Part shown: in pieces, positions 40,843-49,471 of the stretch
How the letters are laid out: each line of letters starts with the position of its first letter
How positions within the stretch are numbered: position 1 is the first letter of the stretch
Source: Planosporangium mesophilum
GTDB lineage: Bacteria > Actinomycetota > Actinomycetes > Mycobacteriales > Micromonosporaceae
DNA: 64,000 nt
Assembly (NCBI RefSeq): GCF_016863255.1
Contig: NZ_BOON01000007.1
Location: 1-64,000 of the forward strand
Direction of reading: 5' to 3'
Made by a program: the position numbers and the translations under genes
Notes under the pieces: model-generated
The model's input: the letters and a program-made list of their open reading frames with translations, nothing else
Told to the model about the DNA's origin: nothing
The model's database searches: none

Positions 40843-41354
40843 AGACCCGCCCCGGGACCGCCGACAGCGCCGGGACCGCCGACAGCGCGGCCGGGCGCGC
40901 GGAGGCCGCGGCCCGGGTGTGGCGGGGGATGCGGACGCTCGTCCTCGACCTGCATGACCGGCGCAGGGAGGTAGGCGAGGCCCTCGGCCTGAGCTTCGTC
41001 CGGGCCAAGGCGCTGCGGTCGCTGGCCGCGGGCCCGCTGACGATGCGGCAGCTCGCCGAGCGGTTGGCGACCGATGCCCCGTACACCACCGTGGTCGTGG
41101 ACGACCTGCAGCGGCGCGGGCTGGTCCGGCGTGGTGCGCACGCCGGCGACCGGCGGCTGAGGATCGTGACGCTGACCCTCGCCGGGGCGGACGCCGCCGA
41201 GGTGGCCGAACGCATCCTGGGGCGCCCGCCGGAGCCGGTTCTCGACCTCGACGACGCGGACCTGGCGGCGCTCGACCGGATCGTGGCGAAGCTGCTGGGT
41301 ACGGGCCGGGTTCCCGACTCCGCTGTGGTCGCGGCATCCGTGCGCCATGCTTGA
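40839..41354 (+). CDS. MarR-family regulator
   Basis: A 171-residue winged-helix regulator. The DNA-binding part reads LTMRQLAERLATDAPYTTVVVDDLQRRGLVRRGAHAGDRRLRIVTLT, with the DxR wing (GDRR). The N-terminus carries a repeated GTADSA stretch. It is translationally coupled to the transporter and most likely represses the operon through the palindrome at 39342. Confidence 0.87.
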   Translation: MKTRPGTADSAGTADSAAGRAEAAARVWRGMRTLVLDLHDRRREVGEALGLSFVRAKALRSLAAGPLTMRQLAERLATDAPYTTVVVDDLQRRGLVRRGAHAGDRRLRIVTLTLAGADAAEVAERILGRPPEPVLDLDDADLAALDRIVAKLLGTGRVPDSAVVAASVRHA

Positions 41355-41357
41355 CCG

Positions 41358-42056
41358 ATGACCGATCGGATCGGTTGTGAAATGTCCCACCTCGAACGCA
41401 CCGTGCTGGACGACCCGCCGATGTCCGGCGTCGTCGGCCTCGACCAGCTCAGCCTGGTGCGGTTGCCGTTCGTGCCCGAGGTACGCCTGCATCTCGCCGT
41501 CGACCCGATCATCTTCGGCGCGCGGATGGAGGCCGAGCGGGGTACCGGGCTGGCGCCGTTCTGGGCGTCCGCCTGGGCCGGCGGCCAGGCCGTATCGAGG
41601 TACGTCCTCGACCATCCCGAGGTGGTCGCCGGGCGCCGGGTACTCGACCTGGGAGCCGGTTCCGGGCTCGTCGCCATCGCGGCGGCCGTCGCCGGTGCGG
41701 CGGCGGTGACCGCGAACGACATCGACCCGTACGCCCGGGCCGCCGCTACGCTGAACGCGCGCGCCAACGGCGTCGTCGTCCACGCCGACGGTGCCGACCT
41801 GCTCGGCGGCGACGGTGCCGGTGCCGAGGTGGTGCTCGTCGGTGACCTCTTCTACGACGGGTCGCTGGCGGCGCGGGTACTGGCGTTCGTCGAGCGGGCC
41901 GCGGGACGCGGGGCACGGGTCCTGGTCGGCGATCCCGGCCGGGCGTACCTGCCGCACGGGCCGTTGGAGGTCGTCGCGAGGTACGAGGTGTCGATGATGG
42001 GACCGCCCCAGGACGCCGAACTCAACGAGGTCTACGTGCTCCAGCCGCGTGGCTGA
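41358..42056 (+). CDS. Class I SAM-dependent methyltransferase (ETFB-lysine/nicotinamide-type)
   Basis: A 232-residue methyltransferase. Motif I VLDLGAGSG is near residue 96, followed by TANDIDPYA; VLVGDLFYD matches the (D/V)GDxxY motif of the METTL20/PrmA-like group that methylates proteins such as ETF-beta. Substrate not known. The first in-frame ATG (41358) is used; ATG 41382 (MSHLERT) is an alternative. It follows the MarR gene by three bases and may be cotranscribed by read-through. Confidence 0.8.
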   Translation: MTDRIGCEMSHLERTVLDDPPMSGVVGLDQLSLVRLPFVPEVRLHLAVDPIIFGARMEAERGTGLAPFWASAWAGGQAVSRYVLDHPEVVAGRRVLDLGAGSGLVAIAAAVAGAAAVTANDIDPYARAAATLNARANGVVVHADGADLLGGDGAGAEVVLVGDLFYDGSLAARVLAFVERAAGRGARVLVGDPGRAYLPHGPLEVVARYEVSMMGPPQDAELNEVYVLQPRG

Positions 42057-42374
42057 TCACCGCGGGGCGCGAGTTGCGGACCGAGATCTTGGCCGAACCC
42101 CTGCGGAGAGTCGCGCGTCGTGGTTGAGTCGAGGCGTCCGATCTGGCGTTTGCGGGCGTACGCGGTCATTCGCACGATGAGGCGATCACGCGCGCGATGG
42201 GGCGGCGCGTGTACGTCCATTTTTTGGGTAGGCGGACCGCCTTGTACCAGCCGGCTTACTGCGGTCACGCACCAGGCGTCGCCGCCGTCGGCGGGTTGGG
42301 CGATGTGGGCCGCAGGCCAGAGCGGCTCCTGATCTGCATCCGCAGGTCATCGGGCCTGACAAGGGAGAACGGCA
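42057..42374. other. 318-base region upstream of cold-shock gene
   Basis: No gene supported. It likely holds the promoter and a long leader for the cold-shock gene, as is common for csp genes, but I could not define boxes or a clear fold by eye. Confidence 0.5.
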
Positions 42375-42578
42375 ATGGCACAGGGCACGGTGAAGTGGTT
42401 CAACGCCGACAAGGGTTTCGGCTTTATCAGCCCGGACGAGGGCGGCCCCGACGTGTTCGTTCACTTCTCCGCCATCGAGTCCGGCGGTTACCGCTCGCTC
42501 GAGGAGAACCAGCGGGTCGAGTTCCAGGTCACACAGGGCCAGAAGGGCCCCCAGGCCGAGCAGGTCCGCCCCCTCTGA
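42375..42578 (+). CDS. cspA: Cold-shock protein (CspA family)
   Basis: A 67-residue single cold-shock domain with both RNA-binding motifs: RNP1 KGFGFI (residues 13-18) and RNP2 VFVHF. It binds single-stranded RNA and acts as an RNA chaperone. [18 protein letters not shown] is typical of the actinobacterial group. AAGGGAGAA lies eight bases before the ATG. Followed by a strong terminator. Confidence 0.95.
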   Translation: MAQGTVKWFNADKGFGFISPDEGGPDVFVHFSAIESGGYRSLEENQRVEFQVTQGQKGPQAEQVRPL

Positions 42579-42639
42579 TCTCCGGCGGGGCTCGCGCCTG
42601 CCGCCGACTCGACGAGCCGGTGCGGTCCTTGAGCAACGA

Positions 42640-42674
42640 TCGGGTGCGCCGGTGCGGTCGGCCGGCGCACCCGA
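42640..42674 (+). terminator. Terminator of cspA
   Basis: TCGGGTGCGCCGG (42640-42652) pairs perfectly with 42662-42674 around nine bases and is followed by TTTCCC. Confidence 0.82.
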
Positions 42675-42778
42675 TTTCCCGTACCCGTGGCGGCTGGTCC
42701 GTGCCCCGTACCGCCGGGGGGACGGCCGCCGGCTCGGCGCCCGCGCCGCCCGTCACCGGGGGTGGATACGATGCGGGA

Positions 42779-44503
42779 ATGGCGACCGAACCGGAGTCGC
42801 TCGCGGCAGCCCCCGGCTGGCAGGGGCCCTCGCTGCCCCTGTCGCCCCTGTCCCGGGTGCGCCTGGACGAACTGCTGCACGAGTTGCTGAACCGGGTCGG
42901 CGAGGTGGCGGCGAGCCGGGAGCGGCTGCGGGCGCTGCTGGACGCGGCGGTCGGCATCGGTACCGATCTCGACCTGCGCAGCACGCTGGAGCGCATCGTG
43001 ATCGCGGCCTGCCGGTTGGCCGACGCCGAGTACGGCGCCATCGGCGTGATCGGGCCCGACCGTACCCTCGCCGATTTCATCACCCACGGCATCAGTGACG
43101 AAGACCGTCGCCGGATCGGAGCGCTGCCTCGTGGGCACGGCGTACTGGGCCTGCTGATCGAGGATCCCCGGCCGATCCGGCTGACCGACATCGCCGCGCA
43201 CCCCCGCGCGTACGGCTTCCCGGATCACCATCCGATGATGCGCAGCTTCCTCGGTGTCCCGGTGCGCATCCGGGAGCAGGTGTTCGGCAACCTCTACCTG
43301 GCTGAGAAGCGCGGCGGGGGCCAGTTCACCGACGACGACGAGGAACTGATGACCGCGCTGTCGGTCGCGGCCGGCGCCGCGATCGAGAACGCCCGGCTGT
43401 ACGCGCAGATGCGCCGGCGCCAGCGTTGGCTGGAGGCGGCGGGGGAGATCACGTCGGTGCTGCTGGGTGAGGTCAACCGCACCCAGGCGCTGCAACTCGT
43501 CGCCTCCCGCGCCCGGGAGGTCGCCGAGGCCGACATCACGCTGGTGATGATCTACGACGAGGCGACCGACGCGCTCACGGTGGAGGTTGCCGCCGGCAAC
43601 GCGCCGCCCGACCTGATCGGCGCGACGGTGTGCGGTTCCCGCAGCGAGTTCGGCACCGTACTGGCCGACCGGCACATCGCCGTCGTGGAGGACCTCGGGA
43701 AGGCCACCGACTGGTCGGTGCCGCTGGCGACCGGCACGGCCCTGCTGGTACCGCTCGCCGCGGCCGGCGAGACTCTGGGGGCGCTCGCCGTGGCGTACCG
43801 GCGGGGCAGCGTCGCGTTCGCCGAGGACCCCGACATCGCGCTGGTCGAGACGTTCGCCGGGCAGGCCGCCCTGGCGCTGGAGCGGTCCCGGGCCCAGGAC
43901 GAGCGGGAGATGCTCGCGGTGCTCGGCGACCGCGAACGCATCGCGCGCGACCTGCACGATGTGGTGATTCAGCGGCTGTTCGCGGCCGGCATGCAGTTGC
44001 AGGGAGCCGCCCGGTACGCGACACCCCCCGAGGTCGGTTCCCGCATCGAGGCCGTGGTGGACGATCTGGACACCACGATCCGCGACATCCGGGGCACGAT
44101 CTTCGAGCTGCGTACCGGCGACGCGGGCGACCTGCGGCACCAGATCCGCGCGCTGGCCGACGAGGCGCGCTGCGCGCTGGGCTTCCGGCCGCACCTGAGC
44201 CTGGGCGGGCCGCTGGACAGCGCCGTACCCGAGCCGGTCCGGCCGGCCCTGCTCGCGGTCCTGCGGGAGGCCCTGTCGAACGTCGCCCGGCACGCCAGGG
44301 CCGGCGCGGTCGAGGTCAACGTCGTCGTCGACGGCGGGCGGCTGGCCACCACGGTCGTCGACGACGGCGTGGGCCTGGGCGAGGTCGACCATCACAGCGG
44401 GCTGGACAACATGCGCCGCCGCGCCGAGGAGCTGGGCGGAACGTTCGAGATCGGGCCGGCGCGTCCGTACGGCACCGCCCTGACCTGGGCCGTGCCGGTC
44501 TAA
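42779..44503 (+). CDS. GAF-domain sensor histidine kinase, DevS/DosS-like
   Basis: A 574-residue sensor kinase: a short N-terminal coil (about 20-55), GAF1 (about 60-205), GAF2 (about 225-375), HisKA_3 dimer domain with phospho-acceptor His393 (ERIARDLHDVVIQRLF), and a HATPase domain (N-box REALSNVARHA, then DDGVGLG). The architecture equals mycobacterial DevS/DosS, whose first GAF carries heme for O2, NO and CO sensing. Heme here is not proven. TACGAT lies nine bases before the ATG, so a leaderless transcript is possible. Its stop overlaps that of the convergent regulator gene. Confidence 0.88.
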   Translation: MATEPESLAAAPGWQGPSLPLSPLSRVRLDELLHELLNRVGEVAASRERLRALLDAAVGIGTDLDLRSTLERIVIAACRLADAEYGAIGVIGPDRTLADFITHGISDEDRRRIGALPRGHGVLGLLIEDPRPIRLTDIAAHPRAYGFPDHHPMMRSFLGVPVRIREQVFGNLYLAEKRGGGQFTDDDEELMTALSVAAGAAIENARLYAQMRRRQRWLEAAGEITSVLLGEVNRTQALQLVASRAREVAEADITLVMIYDEATDALTVEVAAGNAPPDLIGATVCGSRSEFGTVLADRHIAVVEDLGKATDWSVPLATGTALLVPLAAAGETLGALAVAYRRGSVAFAEDPDIALVETFAGQAALALERSRAQDEREMLAVLGDRERIARDLHDVVIQRLFAAGMQLQGAARYATPPEVGSRIEAVVDDLDTTIRDIRGTIFELRTGDAGDLRHQIRALADEARCALGFRPHLSLGGPLDSAVPEPVRPALLAVLREALSNVARHARAGAVEVNVVVDGGRLATTVVDDGVGLGEVDHHSGLDNMRRRAEELGGTFEIGPARPYGTALTWAVPV

Positions 44504-45135
44504 CGCTTGCCGAGCAGCTTCGCCGCCAGCACGGCGGCCTGGGTACGCCGCTCCAGGCCGAGCTTGGCCAGCAGGCTCGACACGTAGTTCTTGACGGTCT
44601 TCTCCGACAGGAACATGCGCTGGGCGATCTCGCGGTTGGTCAGCCCCTCGGCGACCAGCGCGAGGATGCGCCGCTCCTGCTCGGTCAGGTCCCTGAGCTC
44701 GTCGGGCTGGTCGGGGCCGCGGCGGATGCGGTCGAGGACCCGGGCGGTGACGGCGGGGTCGAGCAGGGACTGGCCGGCGGCGACCCGGCGGACCGCGTCG
44801 ACGAGGTCGGTGCCCCTGATCTGCTTGAGGACGTAGCCGGCGGCGCCGGCCATGATCGCGGCGAACAGCGCCTCGTCGTCCTCGTAGGAGGTGAGGATCA
44901 GCGCCTGGATGGTCGGGTCGATCGACCGGATCTCCCGGCAGACGTCGATGCCGCTGCCGTCGGGCAGTCGGGCGTCGAGCACGGCGACGTGCGGACGCAG
45001 CGCCGGGATGCGGTGCCCGGCGTCGACCGCCGAGCCGGACTCGCCCACGATCTCGATGTCGCCGTCGGCCTCGAGCAGGTCGCGCAGGCCACGCCGGACG
45101 ACCTCGTGGTCGTCGAGCAGGTACACCCGGATCAT
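44500..45135 (-). CDS. NarL/LuxR-family response regulator, DevR/DosR-like
   Basis: A 211-residue regulator. The receiver domain has the acidic pair LLDDHE at 7-11 and phospho-acceptor Asp54 (AVLDARLP). The C-terminal HTH (about 145-211) reads LTEQERRILALVAEGLTNREIAQRMFLSEKTVKNYVSSLLAKLGLERRTQAA, very close to DevR of mycobacteria from memory. It lies tail to tail with the kinase gene and overlaps it by four bases. The ATG at 45135 starts the receiver. A candidate DevR box lies 33 bases upstream in the divergent spacer. Confidence 0.9.
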   Translation of the reverse strand: MIRVYLLDDHEVVRRGLRDLLEADGDIEIVGESGSAVDAGHRIPALRPHVAVLDARLPDGSGIDVCREIRSIDPTIQALILTSYEDDEALFAAIMAGAAGYVLKQIRGTDLVDAVRRVAAGQSLLDPAVTARVLDRIRRGPDQPDELRDLTEQERRILALVAEGLTNREIAQRMFLSEKTVKNYVSSLLAKLGLERRTQAAVLAAKLLGKR

Positions 45136-45167
45136 GTGGCTTTTGTACCTGACGCCGGAGGGCGCGG

Positions 45168-45187
45168 AAGGGGCCGAAGGTCCCGAA
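45168..45187. promoter_or_regulatory. Candidate DevR/DosR box 1
   Basis: AAGGGGCCGAAGGTCCCGAA, read on the other strand, fits the mycobacterial DosR palindrome TTSGGGACTWWAGTCCCSAA at about 15 of 20 positions. It lies in the divergent spacer between the regulator gene and the CBS gene. Confidence 0.6.
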
Positions 45188-45341
45188 CCGGCCGTGCCCC
45201 GCCCCCGGCTGGAGCGTGCCGGCCGTGGGTGCAGAGAGGCGAGGACGGGCCGCACTGCTCCACCCGACGGGCCCAACGGCCCTGTCGCCCGGGCCGGACA
45301 CGCCGCACAGTGGGGACGGGCGCAGCGGAAAGGTGGCGGCC

Positions 45342-45866
45342 GTGCGACCGGTCAGGGTCAGGGACGTCATGACCGACATGGTGGTGGCGGTACGGGAGCA
45401 AGCCGGCTACCGGGAGATCGTGGACGCCCTCGTCTGGTACGGGGTGAGCGCCGTCCCGGTGATCGACGCCGACGACCGGGTCGTGGGGGTGGTCTCCGAG
45501 ACCGACGTGGTGCCGAAGATGGTGTTCGACGGCGACGACCCGCGGGCACGCCTGTTCGGCCGGGGCCGCCGCCGTACGGCGAACCACGACGCCTCCGGCG
45601 ACACCGCCGCCGAACTGATGAGCAGCCCGGCCGTCACGATCGGCCCTGACGCGTCCATTGTGGAGGCAGCCCGGTTGATGGAGGCCGAGTCGATCAAGCG
45701 CCTGCCGGTGGTGGGCGACGAGGGCCGGCTCGCCGGGATCGTGAGCCGCCGGGACCTGCTGCGGGGCTGCCTGATGCCGGACGCGGTCACCGCCGGGGAC
45801 GAGCCTCGTCGCCGTCCCGACGTGGCGGATCGCAGCAGCCGCTACATCTTCGAAGCCGGCCTGTGA
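45342..45866 (+). CDS. CBS-domain-pair protein
   Basis: A 174-residue protein with two CBS motifs (VRDVMTDMVVAV to VVGVVSETDVV; AAELMSSPAVTIG to LAGIVSRRDLLR) that bind adenine nucleotides as a dimer. It compares with Hrp1/Rv2626c, a DosR-regulon member in M. tuberculosis. GTG 45342 is chosen because AAAGG precedes it by eight bases and it begins the first CBS motif; GTG 45333 is possible. Its stop overlaps the next start (TGATG). Confidence 0.85.
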   Translation: MRPVRVRDVMTDMVVAVREQAGYREIVDALVWYGVSAVPVIDADDRVVGVVSETDVVPKMVFDGDDPRARLFGRGRRRTANHDASGDTAAELMSSPAVTIGPDASIVEAARLMEAESIKRLPVVGDEGRLAGIVSRRDLLRGCLMPDAVTAGDEPRRRPDVADRSSRYIFEAGL

Positions 45867-46390
45867 TGGAGACCGCGTACGACCTGCTGGCCGCGCAGCC
45901 CTTCCTGGCCGGACTGTCACCCGAGCACCTGCGGCAGCTGTCGTACCTGGCGAGCCGCACCGTGATCCACACCGGGAGCCGGGTGTTCTCGGAGGGCAGC
46001 CGGGCCGACCGGTTCTGGTTCGTCAACCGGGGACGGGTCGAGCTGTCCACCCATGTACCCGGGCGGGGCGACGTGGTGGTGGAGACGCTCGGCCCCGGCG
46101 CGGTACTGGGCTGGTCGTGGCTGTTCCCGCCGTACCAGTGGCACTTCGACGCGTACGCGGTGGAGACGACGTTCGCGGTGCGGATGGACGGGTTCGGGGT
46201 CCGCCGGCTGTGCGACGCCGACCACGAGCTCGGTTACCAGTTGATCCGGCGGTTCATGCAGGTGGCGGTGGACCGGTTGCAGAAGACGAGGATGCGCCTG
46301 CTCGAGCTGTACGCCGTCCGGTCGGAGATCAGTTGCGGGTACGGGCGATCAGCACCGGACAGTCGGCGTGGTGTAGCAGGTGCTGGCTGA
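45866..46390 (+). CDS. Cyclic-nucleotide-binding-fold protein without DNA-binding domain
   Basis: A 174-residue protein with a Crp-like beta-barrel: LAAQPFLAGLSPEHLRQLSYLAS, then GSRVFSEGSRADRFWFVNRGRVEL and GAVLGWSWLFPPYQWHFDAYAVE. The last part is a dimer helix, and there is no helix-turn-helix. It may be a small ligand sensor for partner proteins. Translation is coupled to the CBS gene. The final 21 codons overlap the 3' end of the convergent stress-protein gene. Confidence 0.8.
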   Translation: METAYDLLAAQPFLAGLSPEHLRQLSYLASRTVIHTGSRVFSEGSRADRFWFVNRGRVELSTHVPGRGDVVVETLGPGAVLGWSWLFPPYQWHFDAYAVETTFAVRMDGFGVRRLCDADHELGYQLIRRFMQVAVDRLQKTRMRLLELYAVRSEISCGYGRSAPDSRRGVAGAG

Positions 46391-47192
46391 CCGACCCCAG
46401 CAGCAGCCCGTCGAACCCGCCGTGGCTGCGGGCGCCGACGATCAGCAACTGCGCCTGCCGGGACCGCTCGGCCAGGATGGCGGCCGCGGCGCCCCGGACC
46501 ACCTCGCACTCCACGACCACGTCCGGGTACCCGTCGCGCCAGGTCGCGAGCCGGCTGGCCAGCTCCGCCCGCAGATCGGCGTCGAGCCGCTCCGCGTCGT
46601 ACCCGATCGGCGGCATCCCGCCGGTCCACGGCGGAAGGGGCGCGGTGTAGGCGGTGACCGCCACCAGCGGAGCCTGGCGGCGCAACGCCGTCTCGGCGAA
46701 GGCCGTACGGAGGGCCTGCTGCGCGGAGTGTGAGCTGTCGACGCCCACGACGACCGGGCCGATCGCGGTGTTGGCGCGCCCCCGCACGACCACCACCGGG
46801 CCCGGGGAGTGCGCCGACACCTGGGCGCTGGCCGACCCGAGCAGCAGGCCGGTGAACCCGCCCCGGCCACCGTCGCCCACGACGACCAGTCCGGCGTCGC
46901 GGGCCGCCTCGAGCATCACCTTGACCGGGTGGCCGGCGACGGTACGGCCGCGCACCTCGGACGTGATCGTACGGGCCGAGGCCACCGCCTCGTCGACGAT
47001 CTCTCGCGCGCGCTGCTCCGTCACGGGCGGGCGGGCCTCACCGCGGCCGGGGAGGTGGCCGCCGAGCGGGCGCCACCGGTAGCTGGCGAGCACGAGCAGC
47101 TCCACCTCGCGCAGCCAGGCCTCGGCGGCGGCCCACTTCAGCGCGGCGGTGCTGGCCGGTGATCCGTCCACGCCGACGACCACGACGGTCAT
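46329..47192 (-). CDS. Double-domain universal stress protein
   Basis: A 287-residue protein of two UspA domains. Each has VVVGVDGS/VVVGVDSS at its first strand; ATP-loop patterns GDGGRGGFTGLLLGSAS and GARSHGGFDGLLLGSVS fit G-2X-G-9X-G(S/T), so both halves likely bind ATP. Tandem USPs of this sort (Rv2623) slow growth in dormant mycobacteria. The ATG at 47192 follows a spacer of 100 bases after the aldolase gene, so it may belong to the USP-aldolase transcript. Confidence 0.9.
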   Translation of the reverse strand: MTVVVVGVDGSPASTAALKWAAAEAWLREVELLVLASYRWRPLGGHLPGRGEARPPVTEQRAREIVDEAVASARTITSEVRGRTVAGHPVKVMLEAARDAGLVVVGDGGRGGFTGLLLGSASAQVSAHSPGPVVVVRGRANTAIGPVVVGVDSSHSAQQALRTAFAETALRRQAPLVAVTAYTAPLPPWTGGMPPIGYDAERLDADLRAELASRLATWRDGYPDVVVECEVVRGAAAAILAERSRQAQLLIVGARSHGGFDGLLLGSVSQHLLHHADCPVLIARTRN

Positions 47193-47292
47193 CGTTGCAC
47201 CACCGGCCGGCCGGCGGCGCGGTACGACGACGGGGAGCCGTCCACGTCGATGACGATAGGCCGGTCGAACGCCGTTGTCACCGACCCCGTAT

Positions 47293-48186
47293 CTAGTCGC
47301 TCGGATACTTGGCGAGGATCTCCTTGAGCCGGGCGACGAAGCGCAGCGACTCGTCGTGGTCGCGCTGCCAGACGTTCCTACCGAAGATCAGTCCGGTGGC
47401 GCCGGCCTCCATCGCCTCCTGGGCCTTCTCGAGCATGGCCTGGTCGCCGGCCTTCTCCCCGCCGGAGATCAGTACCAGCGTGCGGTTGGCCGACCGTACG
47501 ACCGCCTCGACGGCCTGCTGCTCGGTGAACTCGGCGTCGTAGCCACCCGGTACCCCGGTGCGCCGGTCCGGCTTGGGGAAGTTCACCTTGACGACATCGG
47601 CGCCGAGCTCGCTCGCGGTACGCGCCGCGTAGTCGACGGCGTAGAAGGAGTCCTTGCCGCCCTTGGCGTCGATCGCGTCGCCGCGCGGGTACGCCCACAC
47701 GATCAGGGGCATCCCGAGCTGGTGCGCCTCCTCGCGGACCGTCCGGAACTGGGCGAAGTCCTGCTCCTGTACGGGCGAGCCGACGTACATCGTGTAGCCG
47801 ACCGCGTCGGCGCCCAGCCGTACCGCGTCGGCGACGCTCGCATGCAGCGGCGAGAGCGGCTGCGCGTCCGGGGGGATGTCGGTCTTGCCGTTGAGCTTGA
47901 GGATCAGAGGTACCTCACCGGCGTAGTCCCAGTAGAACTTCTCGGCCAACCCGATCTGCAGGGCGACGCCGTTGAACCCGCCCTCGACCGCGAGCCTGAC
48001 GATGTAGCCGGGATCGGCGGCCGCCGGATTGGTGAAGAAGTCGCGCGGCCCGTGTTCGAGCCCCTGGTCGTACGGCAGGAACAGGGCCGTTCCGTTGCCC
48101 AGCCCGTGCTTGTACAGGATCCGGTGCAGCCGGCCCTTCTTGCCGGTGTTGAGCCCGATCTCGGTGAGCCGGGGTCGACGGGTCAT
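47293..48186 (-). CDS. Class I fructose-bisphosphate aldolase (archaeal/DhnA type)
   Basis: Cleaves or forms fructose-1,6-bisphosphate through a Schiff base. The 297-residue product has LPYDQGLEHGP at 37-47, VGYTMYVGS and the likely Schiff-base Lys200 in DVVKVNFPKP. FGRNVWQR near the C-terminus binds phosphate. ATG 48186 is chosen over an upstream TTG because TTGGAGG lies before it. It follows the second stress-protein gene by 25 bases on the same strand, so it appears to be made under the same stress control. Confidence 0.9.
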   Translation of the reverse strand: MTRRPRLTEIGLNTGKKGRLHRILYKHGLGNGTALFLPYDQGLEHGPRDFFTNPAAADPGYIVRLAVEGGFNGVALQIGLAEKFYWDYAGEVPLILKLNGKTDIPPDAQPLSPLHASVADAVRLGADAVGYTMYVGSPVQEQDFAQFRTVREEAHQLGMPLIVWAYPRGDAIDAKGGKDSFYAVDYAARTASELGADVVKVNFPKPDRRTGVPGGYDAEFTEQQAVEAVVRSANRTLVLISGGEKAGDQAMLEKAQEAMEAGATGLIFGRNVWQRDHDESLRFVARLKEILAKYPSD

Positions 48187-48211
48187 GGTGGCCTCCAAAT
48201 GTCCCAGCGGG

Positions 48212-49186
48212 TCAGGCGTTCTCCGGTGACCGGGCGATCAGGACCGGGCAGTCGGCATGGTGGATCAACTGCAGCCACACCGCCCCGGGCAGCGCGCCGG
48301 TGGTCGCCCCGTGCCCGTGACAGCCGACGACCAGCAGTTGCGCGTGGCGCGACCAGCGGGTCAGTACCGCGGCCGGGCTGCCCTGGTCGACGACGTAGTC
48401 GACCGGTACGTCCGGGTACTTGTCGTGCCAGCGGGCGACGTGCCCGACCAGCGCCGCCCTCAGCTCGTCCTGGATCCTGCCGGTGTCGTACTCGGCGGCC
48501 GGCGCTCCCGCCGTCCACGGCGGCGTCGACACGTCGTACGCGAACCCCGCCACCAGCCGGCAGCCGCGCTGGGCCGCCTCCTCGAACGCGAGACCGGTGG
48601 CGGCGTCCGCCGACGCCGACCCGTCCACGCCGACGACCACGGGGTCGGTCTCGTCGCAGTCGTCGTCGCGCCCCCGGACCACCGTGACCGGGACCGGCAT
48701 CCGCGCGGCGAGCTGTACGCTCACCGAGCCGGCCAGCAGCCTGGCGAAGCCGCCGCTGCCGCGGCCGCCGACCACCAGCATCTCGGCGTCGTTGCCGGCC
48801 TCCGAGAGCACCCGCACGGGTTCGCCGAACACCGCCGCGCCGTGGACGTGCGCGTGCGGTGCGACGGTGCGGGCCTCCGCCACCGCGGCTTCCATGATCG
48901 ACATGGCCAGGTCACGCACGTACTCCCCGAACTCGTGGCTGACCTGGATCTGGACGGTTGATGTCCGCCAGTTGTAGACCACCAGCACGACGAGTTCGGC
49001 GCGCCGGCGCTCGGCCTCCCGCGCCGCCCAGCACAGCGCCGCCTCGCTGGGCGGGGAGCCGTCCACCCCGACGACGATCCGCGTCGTCACCCAGGGTCCC
49101 CGGCGGCCGTCGAGGTCGGCGCCGGCAGCAGCGCCGATCCGGGGCGGGCGGGCGCCGTACCCCGCGGTCCAGGGCCGGTCGTTCAT
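48212..49186 (-). CDS. Double-domain universal stress protein
   Basis: About 324 residues: an N-terminal tail (MNDRPWTAGYGARPPRIG) of about 30 residues, then two UspA domains with VVGVDGSPPSEAALCWAA and VVVGVDGSASADAATGLA and ATP-loop patterns GGRGSGGFARLLAGSVS and GCHGHGATTGALPGAVW. The second loop is degenerate. ATG 49186 is preceded by GGGAGA; the GTG at 49091, directly before the first domain, is a weaker alternative. First gene of the stress-protein/aldolase operon, with candidate DevR box 2 about 200 bases upstream. Confidence 0.87.
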   Translation of the reverse strand: MNDRPWTAGYGARPPRIGAAAGADLDGRRGPWVTTRIVVGVDGSPPSEAALCWAAREAERRRAELVVLVVYNWRTSTVQIQVSHEFGEYVRDLAMSIMEAAVAEARTVAPHAHVHGAAVFGEPVRVLSEAGNDAEMLVVGGRGSGGFARLLAGSVSVQLAARMPVPVTVVRGRDDDCDETDPVVVGVDGSASADAATGLAFEEAAQRGCRLVAGFAYDVSTPPWTAGAPAAEYDTGRIQDELRAALVGHVARWHDKYPDVPVDYVVDQGSPAAVLTRWSRHAQLLVVGCHGHGATTGALPGAVWLQLIHHADCPVLIARSPENA

Positions 49187-49382
49187 GACCGGTGCTGTCT
49201 CCCGCCGGTGTCGTGCCGCCACGGTCGCCGTACCTCCCGCTCTGTACCTCCAAGCCTCCGTACCTCCAAGCCTCGGCGCGCGCCGGGTGAGGTGGCGGTG
49301 CCGTTGGACCCGACCCGGGCAGTCTTTGGTCACCGGTCGACGCCCGCCGGGAGACCGGGACGCCCGTCGGGAGACCGACCGG

Positions 49383-49402
49383 ACGGGGGCGAAGGTCCCC
49401 GA
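49383..49402. promoter_or_regulatory. Candidate DevR/DosR box 2
   Basis: ACGGGGGCGAAGGTCCCCGA shares the core CGAAGGTCCC and the flanking G-run with box 1 at 45168. It lies between the divergent stress-protein and hypothetical genes. A 17-base near-repeat (CGCCCGYCGGGAGACCG) sits just to its left at about 49341 and 49361. Confidence 0.55.
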
Positions 49403-49471
49403 CCGGGTGGGCGGGCGGCCCTGGCGCGGCCGGCCGGCCCCGGCGCAGGCTCGGTTGGAGAGGGGGTTGCG

